Shown: positions 1 through 8,625, numbered from the stretch's first letter. The stretch is 64,000 nt of DNA from an archaeon (GCA_023230325.1 JALNXN010000001.1:62001-126000), one strand, 5' to 3'. Numbers and translations are program-made. The notes: generated by a model not told the origin, from the letters alone.

Positions 1-36
1 TTAATGCGCAATGGTTGTAAGCAGTTGACACCCAAT
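1..36. repeat. 36-bp direct repeat, copy 1
   Basis: The first 36 bases of the window are repeated exactly at 4288-4323. The core CAGTTGACACCCAAT also occurs at about 38360-38374. Copy 1 runs into the predicted reading frame at 4-681, so that gene's N-terminus may be repeat-derived. Because the window begins here, the repeat could extend further left. Confidence 0.85.
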
Positions 37-681
37 GGTAAGCAGTTTGCTGTAAGTAGCTTTAAACAGTGGCTTTATAACAAAAAGTTTGTAAAAGACT
101 ATGAAGTTGGATTAATTAACAAATTATCCTTATTATTTGTAAAAGAGCAAAAACATACGTATACTTTTTCTGAGCTATCTGATATAATTAAAATAAAATT
201 AGAACAGATAAATGAAGACAAATATCTTAATAGATTAGTAAGACAGATCTTAAATTATTTGTTAGAAAGTGATATTGTATCTGATAATGATGTGTCTTAT
301 ATTAAAAAGAAATTAAAAACTAAGCAATATAATGCTGATAACTATGTACCTACAGACTATGAAATACAGCAAACCCTTTTACAATTAACTCTAAAAAATC
401 TTAAGGAAATGGGTTTAAATGAAAAAGAACTTTCTCAATTTAAGGAATATTGGATTCCTGAACTTAATGGTTCTAAATATTATGTTATAAAATTATTATC
501 TGATGATTTTTTATCTGAAAATATGAATCTTTTAGTATCTCCAACTCCAGATACAATGATAAGGTTAAATTTTTATTTTAAGGGTGTAGATAATATTGTT
601 AAGTTAGAAGAGCCTGTTATTACAACCCCTGTAAGAAATGGTTTTACTGTTGTTGAATGGGGTGGAATCTTAGAAGAGTGA
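4..681 (+). CDS. Hypothetical protein, 225 aa
   Basis: I do not recognise this family. The predicted product is soluble, Lys/Glu-rich and largely helical, with no signal peptide or membrane segment. The first 10-15 residues come from the 36-bp repeat that is duplicated at 4288, so the true start may lie further in or upstream of the window. It is followed by a long pyrimidine-rich tract that could end transcription. It stands alone on the plus strand within an accessory neighbourhood. The long uninterrupted frame and sensible composition argue that it is real. Confidence 0.6.
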   Translation: MRNGCKQLTPNGKQFAVSSFKQWLYNKKFVKDYEVGLINKLSLLFVKEQKHTYTFSELSDIIKIKLEQINEDKYLNRLVRQILNYLLESDIVSDNDVSYIKKKLKTKQYNADNYVPTDYEIQQTLLQLTLKNLKEMGLNEKELSQFKEYWIPELNGSKYYVIKLLSDDFLSENMNLLVSPTPDTMIRLNFYFKGVDNIVKLEEPVITTPVRNGFTVVEWGGILEE

Positions 682-989
682 TATCTTTTTTTTCTTTTTT
701 CCTCTTCTTTCTTTTTTCTCTTCTTCTTTTTTATTTTTTTGGTCTAATTTTAATTAATCTTTTTTTCATTAACTCTTTCTCTCAAAACAATTATTTTTGT
801 TATATTGTAAAGCATAATTTTTAAAAAGGCTTTGTTACTTTAAATATAATAGTTGTTATGTTTTTCTAAAATATTTAGATAAAAAAGAAAAAATCAAAAA
901 GCAAAAAAAACCAAAAAGTAAAAAATAAAATAAAAAAAACTAAAAAAAATAAAATAAAAGAAATAAAAAAAATAAAAGGTTTTTAATAT
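682..989. other. Intergenic region with T-rich tract and A-rich leader
   Basis: This 308-base gap starts with a C/T-only stretch (about 687-740) suited to archaeal termination. A TATA-like AT-rich stretch follows near 820-860. The last 100 bases before the GNAT gene are almost pure A with scattered T and G, an A-rich 5' leader. A 14-base word, TTTAAAAAGGCTTTG-like, near 821 recurs before ftsZ at about 12727. No coding frame is seen. Confidence 0.5.
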
Positions 990-1583
990 ATGAAAAAAGA
1001 TATTACAGTTACTAAAACAAAGAAAGAAACATTAACAATTACAAAAGCAAAGAAAAAAGATGTTCTTGCAATATACAATTTACAAAAAAACCAGATCCTG
1101 GATTTTAATTCTAAGATAAATCATAAGGAAGTTACAGATAACGGTTTTCTAGTTTATGAACTATCAATTGATGATTTTTTAAAAGCTGTAAGTTGTAGAA
1201 ATACTTTTCTTTTTGTTGCAAAAAATAAAGAAGATGTGGTTGGTTATTTTCTTGCATACAGTTTAAAAAAATATATTAAACTTAATCCTTCTTTTATAGA
1301 AGAAATTGATGTTTCAGGGGATATTTTAAAAGAAAACAAAGTTCTTTTTGGAAAACAGTTAGTCTCAAATAGATCTTTTCCAAAGATTGGTGAGTCTTTA
1401 AACAAAGAGATGTTCAAGCACACTAAGTCTTTAGGTTTTACTCTCTACATTTGTGAGATTTTAGAAAAACCAATTAGAAATAAAAGATCTATTGAAAAAC
1501 ATCTCTCTCTTAATCTAAAAAAAATAGGAACCCACAAAGATGATGAAGATCTTCTTTGGGGTATTTATTCAAAGAAGCTTTAA
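990..1583 (+). CDS. GNAT-family N-acetyltransferase-like protein
   Basis: The product (197 aa) follows the GNAT layout: an N-terminal strand and helix (ITKAKKKDVLAIYNLQKNQI), a central strand pair carrying VVGYFLAYS, a helix with GESLNKEMFKHTKSLGF, and a C-terminal segment where a long N-rich helix leads into NLKKIGTH. GNAT enzymes move an acetyl group from acetyl-CoA to an amine; the acceptor cannot be told. The acetyl-CoA loop is degenerate compared with the usual Q/RxxGxG/A. The first 16 residues are a Lys/Thr-rich extension. It converges with the minus-strand gene ending at 1580. Confidence 0.65.
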   Translation: MKKDITVTKTKKETLTITKAKKKDVLAIYNLQKNQILDFNSKINHKEVTDNGFLVYELSIDDFLKAVSCRNTFLFVAKNKEDVVGYFLAYSLKKYIKLNPSFIEEIDVSGDILKENKVLFGKQLVSNRSFPKIGESLNKEMFKHTKSLGFTLYICEILEKPIRNKRSIEKHLSLNLKKIGTHKDDEDLLWGIYSKKL

Positions 1584-1801
1584 TTTAGTTTAAATCTTCT
1601 TTTTATTTCTTTACCATCTGAGATTTGGTTTATCAGTTGGCTGTTTCCCATAAGATAAGTGTTTGCACTCTCAAGGGAGTTTATAACATTTGTTTTCTTA
1701 CCAATCTCTATTTCAACAGAAAGATATTTGATCAAGTCTCTTAGGCCTGCAAGATTAATAGCTCCTGCCTCATATTTACTGTAAAGAGATTTTAATATCA
1801 T
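1580..1801 (-). CDS. Small helical hypothetical protein, possibly 5'-truncated
   Basis: This 73-aa frame encodes a helical, charged peptide of unknown function. The same frame stays open upstream to about 1940 with equally protein-like content (about 46 further residues) but offers no ATG. Either translation starts at the ATG at 1801, or the gene has lost its 5' end or uses a rare start. Its upstream extension overlaps the 5' end of the plus-strand gene at 1884. It overlaps the stop of the GNAT gene by four bases. Confidence 0.45.
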   Translation of the reverse strand: MILKSLYSKYEAGAINLAGLRDLIKYLSVEIEIGKKTNVINSLESANTYLMGNSQLINQISDGKEIKRRFKLN

Positions 1802-1883
1802 TTCTCTTGCTTGTTTAGTTTCTGCAACAGTTCCAAATGTTTTTAGTTGATTTTTAATAATCTCGTTAAACTTTATAGATTGG

Positions 1884-2105
1884 ATGTTTGCAATTTCTTT
1901 GTTTATATGTCTTGCTTTATTTTTATTTTCAAAATATTTAGCCTCTTATGACAAAGAAATATATCTTAAATCTTTCAATTGGTTTTTAATAACCTTAGGG
2001 GGTTCTATCTTAATGCTCTTCTTGTTTGGAATGACTGGTGTTTTTGAGGTTTACTTTTTTGTTTTTCTCTCAATCTTTTTATTAATACTTAATAGACATA
2101 AATAA
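1884..2105 (+). CDS. Small membrane protein, 73 aa
   Basis: The product is almost entirely hydrophobic, with about two to three membrane helices: residues 2-18, about 32-48, and about 52-70, and a short charged loop between the first two. It ends with a basic tail, NRHK. No family is recognised. It is upstream of tRNA-Ser. It partly overlaps the open upstream extension of the minus-strand frame, so at most one may be translated there. Confidence 0.5.
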   Translation: MFAISLFICLALFLFSKYLASYDKEIYLKSFNWFLITLGGSILMLFLFGMTGVFEVYFFVFLSIFLLILNRHK

Positions 2106-2171
2106 TTTATAGATAAAGAAAGTTATTACTTCTTTTTAAAAGCTTATCTGATATAAATATATATATACATT

Positions 2172-2254
2172 GCAGGGTTTCCCGAGCGGTCAAACGCGCT
2201 AGCCTGCTAAGCTAGAGTCTCACGACTACCTGGGTTCAAATCCCAGTCTCTGCG
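2172..2254 (+). tRNA. tRNA-Ser(GCT) with abnormal acceptor and D stems
   Basis: This is a class II tRNA. The anticodon arm is CTAGC-CTGCTAA-GCTAG, giving anticodon GCT (serine). It has a long variable arm, T arm CTGGG/CCCAG and discriminator G. The first 23 bases are identical to those of tRNA-Leu(CAA) at 8996. That leaves a T-T mismatch at position 7-66, a G-T pair at 5-68, and a D stem in which CCC faces CGC, so only one of three pairs forms. It therefore looks like a Leu/Ser chimera made by gene conversion and may be poorly functional. Confidence 0.8.
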
Positions 2255-2424
2255 CTTTAACTTTTCGCCAGGTTGACAGGTATTTGTTTTAACCTGTAAA
2301 TTGATTTAACTATTTTTTTGAAAAAAATATATTTGTAAAGTATTTTGTGTTTTGTATATAAAAATAAAAAAATACCTTATATCTTTAAAAATATTATGAT
2401 GTAAAATTTGGACTTGTAGAAATC

Positions 2425-3337
2425 CTATTCAGAAATAAACATCCACAAACAAAATACTTTTTGTTTGTATTTTCCAAGTATTGTTATATTGTATGCTAAT
2501 ACTTTCAAGATAACCTGCTTTTGCTGGTTATCTTGCTTTCTTGAAGTTACAAAATCTCCAAACCTTCTTTTTACTTCCGATATTACCGATTCAACTATCG
2601 ATCTTTTCCGATACACATTTTTTCTAAATCTTTTTTTTGCTTTAATTTTTTTTTTTTGTTATCCGTTCTAGTTTTTCCAAAGCATCTAAAGTCAATATGA
2701 TTTTTAATATTATTATCCCAACAAAACTCTCTAAGTTCTATTGAGTCACATCCTCTATCCGCTAAAACACAACTAAGCTTTTGTTTTATTGGTTTTATGG
2801 GTGGAATAAAAAAATGCGAATCATGTTTTCTATGATTATATGTTTCAATATTTAAAATAAGCTTTGTATATAAATCTTTTAATATATGTGTGTTAATATA
2901 GTTTTTATATCCTTTATTAACACCATATTTATTTTGATAGTACATTGATGGGTGTGTGTTGTCAAATCCTGTTCCATCAATTGCAGATTTAATATTTGTT
3001 AAATTTAATATTTTATAACACACCCTTACTAGCTTTGCCAGTAAGTCTTTATCAAATCTTGAAATAAACTTTTGTAAGGTTGTAAAGTGTGGTATTTTAA
3101 CAAACTTAACATCTGTCTGATGTTAAGGTTATCTGCAAGCTCTATAAGTCCTCTGTAGGATTGTTTATATTTTTCTTTTAAAACAAGTAAAAACACATGT
3201 ACAAAGTTATTGTATATCCCATTTAAGTATTTAGAAAATCTAAAAGGTAGTCTACTTTCACTAAATACTCTCTCAACCATCTTATAGAAACCAATAAAAA
3301 ATATTTGTTTTAATATTATATTGTTCATATTTATCAA
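2425..3337 (-). pseudogene. Broken DDE transposase (IS5/IS4-like)
   Basis: Three successive minus-strand frames together make one DDE transposase. The first (3029-3337) is the N-terminal domain, the second (2595-3023) carries the first Asp (AIDGTGF) and the second (LADRGCDS), and the third (2425-2616) carries the catalytic Glu region (RKRSIVESVISEVKRRFG). The first junction is a frame change near 3120-3130: the second frame is open from CAGACAGATGTT onward. The second junction falls at an A13 run near 2648-2660. Such runs can support programmed frameshifting, but with two breaks decay is more likely. No clear terminal inverted repeats were found. Confidence 0.8.
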
Positions 3338-3445
3338 ATAATATATAGATGCAAATCTATGTATTATTTATGGACACTTTAAGAAAAAGAAGGGTTTTAC
3401 AAGCCCGTAAAAATTTAATGTTAAATTAGGTTTTGGTGGATAGAA

Positions 3446-4183
3446 ATGAATAATGCTATTAAAGAACAATATGATATTAAAGCAAATAAGTATAATTCTT
3501 TAAGAGAGGTTCTTCATGTAAAGTATGTTAAAAGACCTTCGATTGAAGCTTATTTTTCCTTTAATTTAAAAGGTAAAAGAGTATTAGATTTAGCTTGTGG
3601 TGAAGGTGAGATGAGTAGATATTTGTATAAGAAAGGAGCAATTGTGACTGGGTTAGATAACTCTAAGGAACTAATATCTATTGCTAAAGATAAAAATATA
3701 AAATTTGACACAGATATAAATTATCTGCATGGAGATGGCTTTAAACTACAAAATATTAATCAAAAATTTGATTTTATTGTAGGGATTTATTTTCTAAATT
3801 ATGTTTCTTCTAAAAGAAAATTAAATGATTTTTTAAAATTATCAAAAAACTTTCTAAAATCTGATTCAAAAATGATTTTTTTAATTCCTGATTATGATTT
3901 CAGAAAATATTATAATAATTATGGTATAGAATCTTTTACACCTAAAAACGAAGGAGATAAACTTAAGTTTAAAATATTTCATGATGATGGGCAACTTGGA
4001 ATCGAATTAGAATGTTTTTATTGGAAAATGAAAACTTATGAAACTGCATTTAAAGATGCAGGCTTTAAATTTAGAGAACATGCTTTAATAATTTCACAAG
4101 AAGGTCTAAAAAAATATAGTACTAAATTTTGGACTGAATTGAAAGCAAATCCGATCTTCAAAATCTATGAACTTAGTTTGTAG
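3446..4183 (+). CDS. SAM-dependent methyltransferase, class I
   Basis: The product (245 aa) is a Rossmann-fold methyltransferase. Motif I is VLDLACGEGEMSRYL (about residues 45-60), the acidic end of strand 2 is in GLDNSKELI, the next strand carries GDGFKL, and motif IV-like residues lie in FDFIVGIYFLNYV. The family moves a methyl group from S-adenosylmethionine to small molecules, proteins or RNA; the acceptor is unknown. It is lodged between a dead transposase and a tRNA-Ser remnant, so it is probably horizontally acquired cargo. Confidence 0.85.
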   Translation: MNNAIKEQYDIKANKYNSLREVLHVKYVKRPSIEAYFSFNLKGKRVLDLACGEGEMSRYLYKKGAIVTGLDNSKELISIAKDKNIKFDTDINYLHGDGFKLQNINQKFDFIVGIYFLNYVSSKRKLNDFLKLSKNFLKSDSKMIFLIPDYDFRKYYNNYGIESFTPKNEGDKLKFKIFHDDGQLGIELECFYWKMKTYETAFKDAGFKFREHALIISQEGLKKYSTKFWTELKANPIFKIYELSL

Positions 4184-4221
4184 ATTTTATTTCTCTAAAA
4201 TCACTTAATTTATCTACCCTT

Positions 4222-4270
4222 GTTAAGCTAGAGTCTTTGGACTACACGGGTTCGAATCCCGTCCTCTGCG
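4222..4270 (+). pseudogene. Displaced 3' half of a tRNA-Ser
   Basis: This fragment starts inside the anticodon loop (GTTAAGCTAG) and continues through the variable arm, T arm (ACGGG TTCGAAT CCCGT) and acceptor 3' strand CCTCTGC plus discriminator G. It aligns with the 3' half of tRNA-Ser at 2172, but the T-stem bases differ with compensating changes on both sides, so it came from a different working tRNA. No 5' half is present. This resembles the leftover of tRNA-targeted integration or tRNA recombination. A split trans-spliced tRNA is a less likely reading. Confidence 0.7.
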
Positions 4271-4290
4271 TAACCGGTTTCGCTCGGTTA
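4271..4290. other. GC-containing hairpin after the tRNA remnant
   Basis: TAACCG and CGGTTA form a 6-bp stem (7 with a G-T pair) around a short loop, placed exactly after the tRNA 3' end and touching the start of the 36-bp repeat at 4288. It may be a recombination site arm or an RNA processing hairpin; function is inferred only from position. Confidence 0.45.
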
Positions 4291-4323
4291 ATGCGCAATG
4301 GTTGTAAGCAGTTGACACCCAAT
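4288..4323. repeat. 36-bp direct repeat, copy 2
   Basis: Exact copy of bases 1-36. Together the copies bracket about 4.3 kb holding the hypothetical gene, GNAT, tRNA-Ser, dead transposase and methyltransferase. It lies just upstream of the NlpC/P60-like gene. The core CAGTTGACACCCAAT recurs near 38360 in the cassette-like region. Confidence 0.85.
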
Positions 4324-4400
4324 AGATTCTCTGAGTTAACAGATGATTTTATTTAAGATTTTAAAATATATTGGTAATTGATTGAAAATTTTGATTTGTT

Positions 4401-4922
4401 ATGGATTATTTAAAATTAAATGATGTTGAGAAAAAGAATTTTTTAAAAAAATTTGTTTTTAAAGATATTGTTGGCAAGAAAATATCAGATATAATTATTC
4501 CTGATAGACATTATTGCTCAAGATATGTTGTAGCTTGTGCAAAAACAATCTATAATTGGAAAAAAGAGTATACAGAGATTTCAGGAAATGCATGGAATTT
4601 AAGATATAATCCAAATTATAAAGTTGTTTATTCTTTTAAAGGTGGAAAAAAATTAGATCTTGAAACATTAAGACCTGGAATGTTTTTATTAGTGTATAAT
4701 AAATTAAGCTTGTATAATGGAATTAAAGATAAAGAAAATAACCTTATAGACTATACACATGTTATTCTTTATGTTGGAAAAATAGATTCTAAGTTATATT
4801 TTATGCACATGTATGATAGTTATTCTGAATTAATAGACTTTGAGGGACTATTTTCAAAGACTGGAAAATATTTTGAAAATGAGTTTGAAATAAAAGAAGT
4901 TTTAAGCTATGTTGGAGAGTAG
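4401..4922 (+). CDS. NlpC/P60-like cysteine hydrolase
   Basis: The product (173 aa) has the order of an NlpC/P60 papain-like fold: a catalytic Cys in HYCSRYVVAC (about residue 39), AWNLRY downstream, LRPGMFLLVY before the core strands, and a catalytic His in YTHVILYVG (about residue 120). These enzymes usually cut peptide or amide bonds, often in cell-wall peptides. There is no signal peptide, so it is either intracellular or exported differently. In an archaeon without murein it could act on other cells or on proteins. Downstream of the stop is GAATACTTTTCA, the left motif of the cassette elements seen at 35-39 kb. Confidence 0.6.
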   Translation: MDYLKLNDVEKKNFLKKFVFKDIVGKKISDIIIPDRHYCSRYVVACAKTIYNWKKEYTEISGNAWNLRYNPNYKVVYSFKGGKKLDLETLRPGMFLLVYNKLSLYNGIKDKENNLIDYTHVILYVGKIDSKLYFMHMYDSYSELIDFEGLFSKTGKYFENEFEIKEVLSYVGE

Positions 4923-5065
4923 AATACTTTTCAGAATTGACAAAAATTATTTTTTAAAATTTAATTTAATCATTATATGTAATTTATAATTTAGAAAGAA
5001 AGCAGGTTACTTACAAACATAAGAAAAAATACCTACCTAGTTTCCAAATTATTTAATTTAACTAA

Positions 5066-5680
5066 TCAACAAGAACCTTCATGAACAATTGGGATGTCTC
5101 CAGCTACACATGGATTTGAGTAAGTAACTCCATTTTCTCCACATACAGGGTTAAACTCTCTTGTACATGCTTTATCTTGATAGATATACTTTCCAGCTTC
5201 ACATTCTCCTCTGTAAAACATCCATTCTTCACACTCTGAATTGTCTTGAAAAACACAAACTCCATATTCTCCATTTTGTGAGCTTCTGATATCTACAGTT
5301 CCGTTATTATCTTCACAAAATTCTGATGCTGGGTTTGCAAGTTGTGTAGTTTCACATTCTCCTTGGTATTCAATTTCTACATCCCCTGCCATACATGCAT
5401 TTCCGTATGTTACTCCATCAACTCCACATACTGGCATGTACTCTAAGGTGCAGATCTTATTTTCTTCTAAGTTTTCACATTCTCCTTGGTATTCAATTTC
5501 TACATCCCCTGCCATACATGCATTTCCGTATGTTACTCCATCAACTCCACATACTGGCATGTACTCTAAGGTGCAGGCTTTATAATCATTAGTATTTCCA
5601 GGTTTTTGAACAACAAGTAAAATTGCAAGAGCAATTCCAATTAGAAAAACAATTCCAATTAAATAATATATTTTTTTCAT
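5066..5680 (-). CDS. Membrane-anchored Kazal-type protease inhibitor with DUF333 domain
   Basis: I start at the ATG at 5680, which has AAAAGGAG just upstream; the longer frame to 5722 lacks a ribosome site. The 204-aa product has an N-terminal membrane helix (about residues 4-25), then two nearly identical Kazal domains (CTLEYMPVCGVDGVTYGNAC), a DUF333-like Cys-rich domain (ANPASEFCEDNNGTVDIR), and a third Kazal domain (CTREFNPVCGENGVTYSNPC). Kazal domains block serine proteases by a substrate-like loop. The protein is displayed outside the cell, possibly against host or competitor proteases. Domains 1 and 2 arose by a very recent internal duplication. Confidence 0.85.
   Translation of the reverse strand: MKKIYYLIGIVFLIGIALAILLVVQKPGNTNDYKACTLEYMPVCGVDGVTYGNACMAGDVEIEYQGECENLEENKICTLEYMPVCGVDGVTYGNACMAGDVEIEYQGECETTQLANPASEFCEDNNGTVDIRSSQNGEYGVCVFQDNSECEEWMFYRGECEAGKYIYQDKACTREFNPVCGENGVTYSNPCVAGDIPIVHEGSC
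5351..5576. repeat. Two-copy internal repeat of about 100 bp (Kazal domains 1 and 2)
   Basis: About 100 bases at 5351-5453 recur essentially unchanged about 123 bases later. The period keeps the reading frame and encodes Kazal domains 1 and 2 of the inhibitor. Identity at the DNA level shows recent tandem duplication or conversion. Confidence 0.85.
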
Positions 5681-5837
5681 AAGTTTAATCTCCTTTTTAG
5701 TTATTATAAATAGTCTAAGCAAAAGCTATTATAAATAGATATTTTAGATTAGGTTTTTCCCTTATTATATATTTTGCTAAAGTGTTATTTTGTAATACCT
5801 ATTAATACTTATAAATATTTTGTAATATATATAATAA

Positions 5838-6013
5838 ATGACAGAGAAGTCTTTAGCAATAGTTGATACATCTTTTTGGATCATTTAGTTAAAGTTGAGC
5901 TATTAGATGAATTTTTAGATGTTTTAGAAATTAATAAAGTTGCTTTAAATTTAGATACTGTGCCTTTTGAGTATGGATTGTCTTCTATTAAGAAATCCTT
6001 AAAAAAGAAATAG
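5838..6013 (+). pseudogene. PIN-domain ribonuclease remnant
   Basis: From ATG at 5838 the frame reads MTEKSLAIVDTSFWII and stops; AIVDTSFW is the usual first strand and catalytic Asp of PIN-domain nucleases. A different frame then continues from about 5889 with VKVELLDEFLDVLEINKVALN and ends at 6013. The middle of the domain is missing, so this is a deleted and frameshifted relic of a VapC-like toxin. No antitoxin gene remains next to it. Confidence 0.6.
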
Positions 6014-6066
6014 TTTTTCTTTAGAAAAGACGATAGTCTATATGTTTTAAATTTTAAGTAATCAGA

Positions 6067-6450
6067 TTAAAGTAAATATTTTGATCTTGTAAATTCTAAA
6101 AGATCTTCAGGGTTTAGATTATATTTTAGGTCTTCAATCTTAATTTGTATGTCTTTAACAATTTTGTTCTTCTCTTTTAATATCTCAGATTTAGTGTAAC
6201 CTTTTTCAAAAACAATTTCACTTATTTTTAAATTTAAATTGTTGTTTGTTTTGTAAAAGATATATGCAATAGTCTTTTTAATTTTAGTCACATCTCTATT
6301 TTCAATTTCTAAAAATATTTGTAGATTCTTAACTTTTTTAAGAGTTAAGTATTCTTCTTTTAATTTAATATTTTTTAAAAAATTAACATACTCTTTTTCA
6401 TCAATCTCAAGTTTTGAAAAACCTTTTATTTTAAAATTGTCTTTAATCAT
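6067..6450 (-). CDS. Hypothetical protein, 127 aa
   Basis: Lys/Glu/Ile-rich, predicted mostly helical and soluble, with no motif I recognise. A repeated pattern of hydrophobic residues every three to four positions suggests a helical bundle or coiled coil. It is transcribed divergently from the M49 peptidase gene, with an AT-rich shared promoter region of about 180 bases. Confidence 0.55.
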   Translation of the reverse strand: MIKDNFKIKGFSKLEIDEKEYVNFLKNIKLKEEYLTLKKVKNLQIFLEIENRDVTKIKKTIAYIFYKTNNNLNLKISEIVFEKGYTKSEILKEKNKIVKDIQIKIEDLKYNLNPEDLLEFTRSKYLL

Positions 6451-6634
6451 AATTATCTTTTACCCTATAAGTTATATTTATATAATAGCAAAAAGATTTA
6501 TAAATTATGCTCTAAAAATATTTAGTTATATAAACTTTATTTTTTAAAAAATAAAAAATAAAAAAACTTATTTTAAATACTTTTTGTTATATTATATTAT
6601 CTAAATAAAAAACTATAAATAATAAAAAATAAAT

Positions 6635-8599
6635 TTGAGAAATATGAAAGTACCTAAATTTAAATATGTTATAGACAACTTTACAGATTTTAGAATAATT
6701 AGATATAAAGTTCCTGATTTTAAAAAATTGTCTCTAAAAGAAAAAAAATTAATTTATTATCTTTACCAAGCTGGACTGTATGGAAGAGATATCTACTATG
6801 ATCAAAATTATAAACATAACTTAATAATTAGAAAAACCTTAGAGGAAATTGTAAAAGAACCAAAAACAAAGAAAAGTTCAAGAGATTATAATCAATTGCT
6901 TGATTATCTTAAACAGATGTGGGCATCTAATGGAATACATAATCATTATTCTTTTAAAAAAATAGTTCCAAAGTTTTCAAAAGCCTACTTAATTAAAGAA
7001 ATTAAAAACTTAGAAGAAAATAAATTGCCTTTAGAAAAAAAACAATTGTTAAAGATAATAATTCCAATTGTCTTTAATAAGAAAATAGATTCTACAAAAA
7101 CATGTTTTGATCCAAAAAAAGATTTGATCAAAAATTCAGCAGTTAACTTTTATGATAACTTAACTCAAAAAGAAGTTGATAACTATTATTCTAAGCTAAT
7201 AAACAAAAAAGATAAAGAACCTGTTATGTATGGGCTTAATTCAATGCTGGTAAAGAAAAATGGAAAAATTGTTGAAAAGGTGTGGAAAGTAAATGGACTT
7301 TATTCTAAAGCAATTGAAAGAATAATAGATTACTTAGAAAAAGCAATCTTAGTTTCTGATTCTAAACAGAAAAAGATTGTTATTAAAAATTTAATTGATT
7401 TTTATAAAACTGGAGATTTAAAAACTTTTGATAAATATTCTTTATCTTGGTTAAAAGATAATAAATCAAATGTTGATTTTTTAAATGGGTTTATAGAAAA
7501 TTATAATGACCCATTAAACAAAAAAGGAAGCTATGAGGCAATGGTTTCAATTAAAGATTTTGATGAAACAAAAAGAACAAAAATAATTAGTAATAATGCT
7601 TTATGGTTTGAACAAAATTCCCCAACAGATAAAGAATTTAAAAGAACAGAAATTAAAGGAATGGATGCTAAGGTAATTAATGTTGTTGTTGAAGTTGGAG
7701 ATGCTTCCCCTACAACCCCAATTGGAATTAATCTACCTAACTCTAATTGGATTAGGCAAAAGTACGGTTCTAAGTCAGTAAGTTTAGGAAACATTATTAA
7801 GGCTTATGAGATGGCATCTAAGGAAAGTAATTTGAAAAAAGAATTTTTTAATTCTAAAAAAGAAATTGATCTTTTAGACAAATATTCTTTACTTGCAAAC
7901 AATCTACATGTGGATCTACATGAGATTGTGGGACATGGTTCTGGTAAATCTGAAGAAGGAATGTCAGACTTTACTTCTAGCTTAAGAAATTATGATGCTG
8001 TTATTGAAGAGGCAAGAGCTGATCTTGTGGCTTTATATTTTGCAATTGATAAAAAATTAATTGATCTTAAGTTAATGTCAAGCTTAGATGTTGGAAAAGC
8101 TCTATATATCTCTTATATTACAGGTGGGTTGTTAGTTCAGCTTTCGAAAATAAAAAAAAATCATAATCTTGAAGAAGCACATATGAGAAATAGACAACTA
8201 ATATGTAAGTGGGTTTATGAAAAAGGCAAATCTCAGAAAATAATTGAAAAGAAAATAAAAAATAAAAAAACATATTTTGTAATTAATGATTATGATAGGC
8301 TTAGAGAATTATTTGGAAAGTTATTAAAAGAAATTCAAAGAATTAAATCAACTGGAGATTATAATGAAGCAAAAGAGCTTGTTGAAAAGTATGGCGTGAA
8401 GGTGGATAAGAAATTACATGCTGAAGTTATTAAAAGATGGGAGAAATTAAAGATTCCTAAATATTCTGGATTTATTAATCCAAAATTAATTCCAATTTAT
8501 TCAAAGAACAAAAAAGAAATTATAGATGTTAAGATTAGTTATCCTGAGAATTTTGAAAAGCAAATGTTAGAATATTCTTATGTTTATTCTGTTCTTTAA
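6635..8599 (+). CDS. Dipeptidyl peptidase III-like zinc metallopeptidase (M49)
   Basis: The product (654 aa from TTG, 651 from the ATG at 6644) carries HEIVGHGSGK at about residue 429, the HExxGH zinc motif of family M49, and EEARADLVALY about 25 residues later, matching the third zinc ligand (EECRAE in DPP III). M49 enzymes remove dipeptides from N-termini of short peptides in the cytosol. There is no signal peptide. Length is close to bacterial members (about 675 aa). The gap between the two zinc motifs is shorter than in the human enzyme. It could feed amino acids from peptide scavenging. Confidence 0.85.
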   Translation: MRNMKVPKFKYVIDNFTDFRIIRYKVPDFKKLSLKEKKLIYYLYQAGLYGRDIYYDQNYKHNLIIRKTLEEIVKEPKTKKSSRDYNQLLDYLKQMWASNGIHNHYSFKKIVPKFSKAYLIKEIKNLEENKLPLEKKQLLKIIIPIVFNKKIDSTKTCFDPKKDLIKNSAVNFYDNLTQKEVDNYYSKLINKKDKEPVMYGLNSMLVKKNGKIVEKVWKVNGLYSKAIERIIDYLEKAILVSDSKQKKIVIKNLIDFYKTGDLKTFDKYSLSWLKDNKSNVDFLNGFIENYNDPLNKKGSYEAMVSIKDFDETKRTKIISNNALWFEQNSPTDKEFKRTEIKGMDAKVINVVVEVGDASPTTPIGINLPNSNWIRQKYGSKSVSLGNIIKAYEMASKESNLKKEFFNSKKEIDLLDKYSLLANNLHVDLHEIVGHGSGKSEEGMSDFTSSLRNYDAVIEEARADLVALYFAIDKKLIDLKLMSSLDVGKALYISYITGGLLVQLSKIKKNHNLEEAHMRNRQLICKWVYEKGKSQKIIEKKIKNKKTYFVINDYDRLRELFGKLLKEIQRIKSTGDYNEAKELVEKYGVKVDKKLHAEVIKRWEKLKIPKYSGFINPKLIPIYSKNKKEIIDVKISYPENFEKQMLEYSYVYSVL

Positions 8600-8625
8600 T
8601 TTTTAGACAAATAATATTTTTTTTA

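Noticed and set aside
2646-2662. Programmed frameshift in the transposase at the A13 run
   Set aside because: Some IS use such slippage, but a second frame break near 3125 makes decay the simpler explanation.
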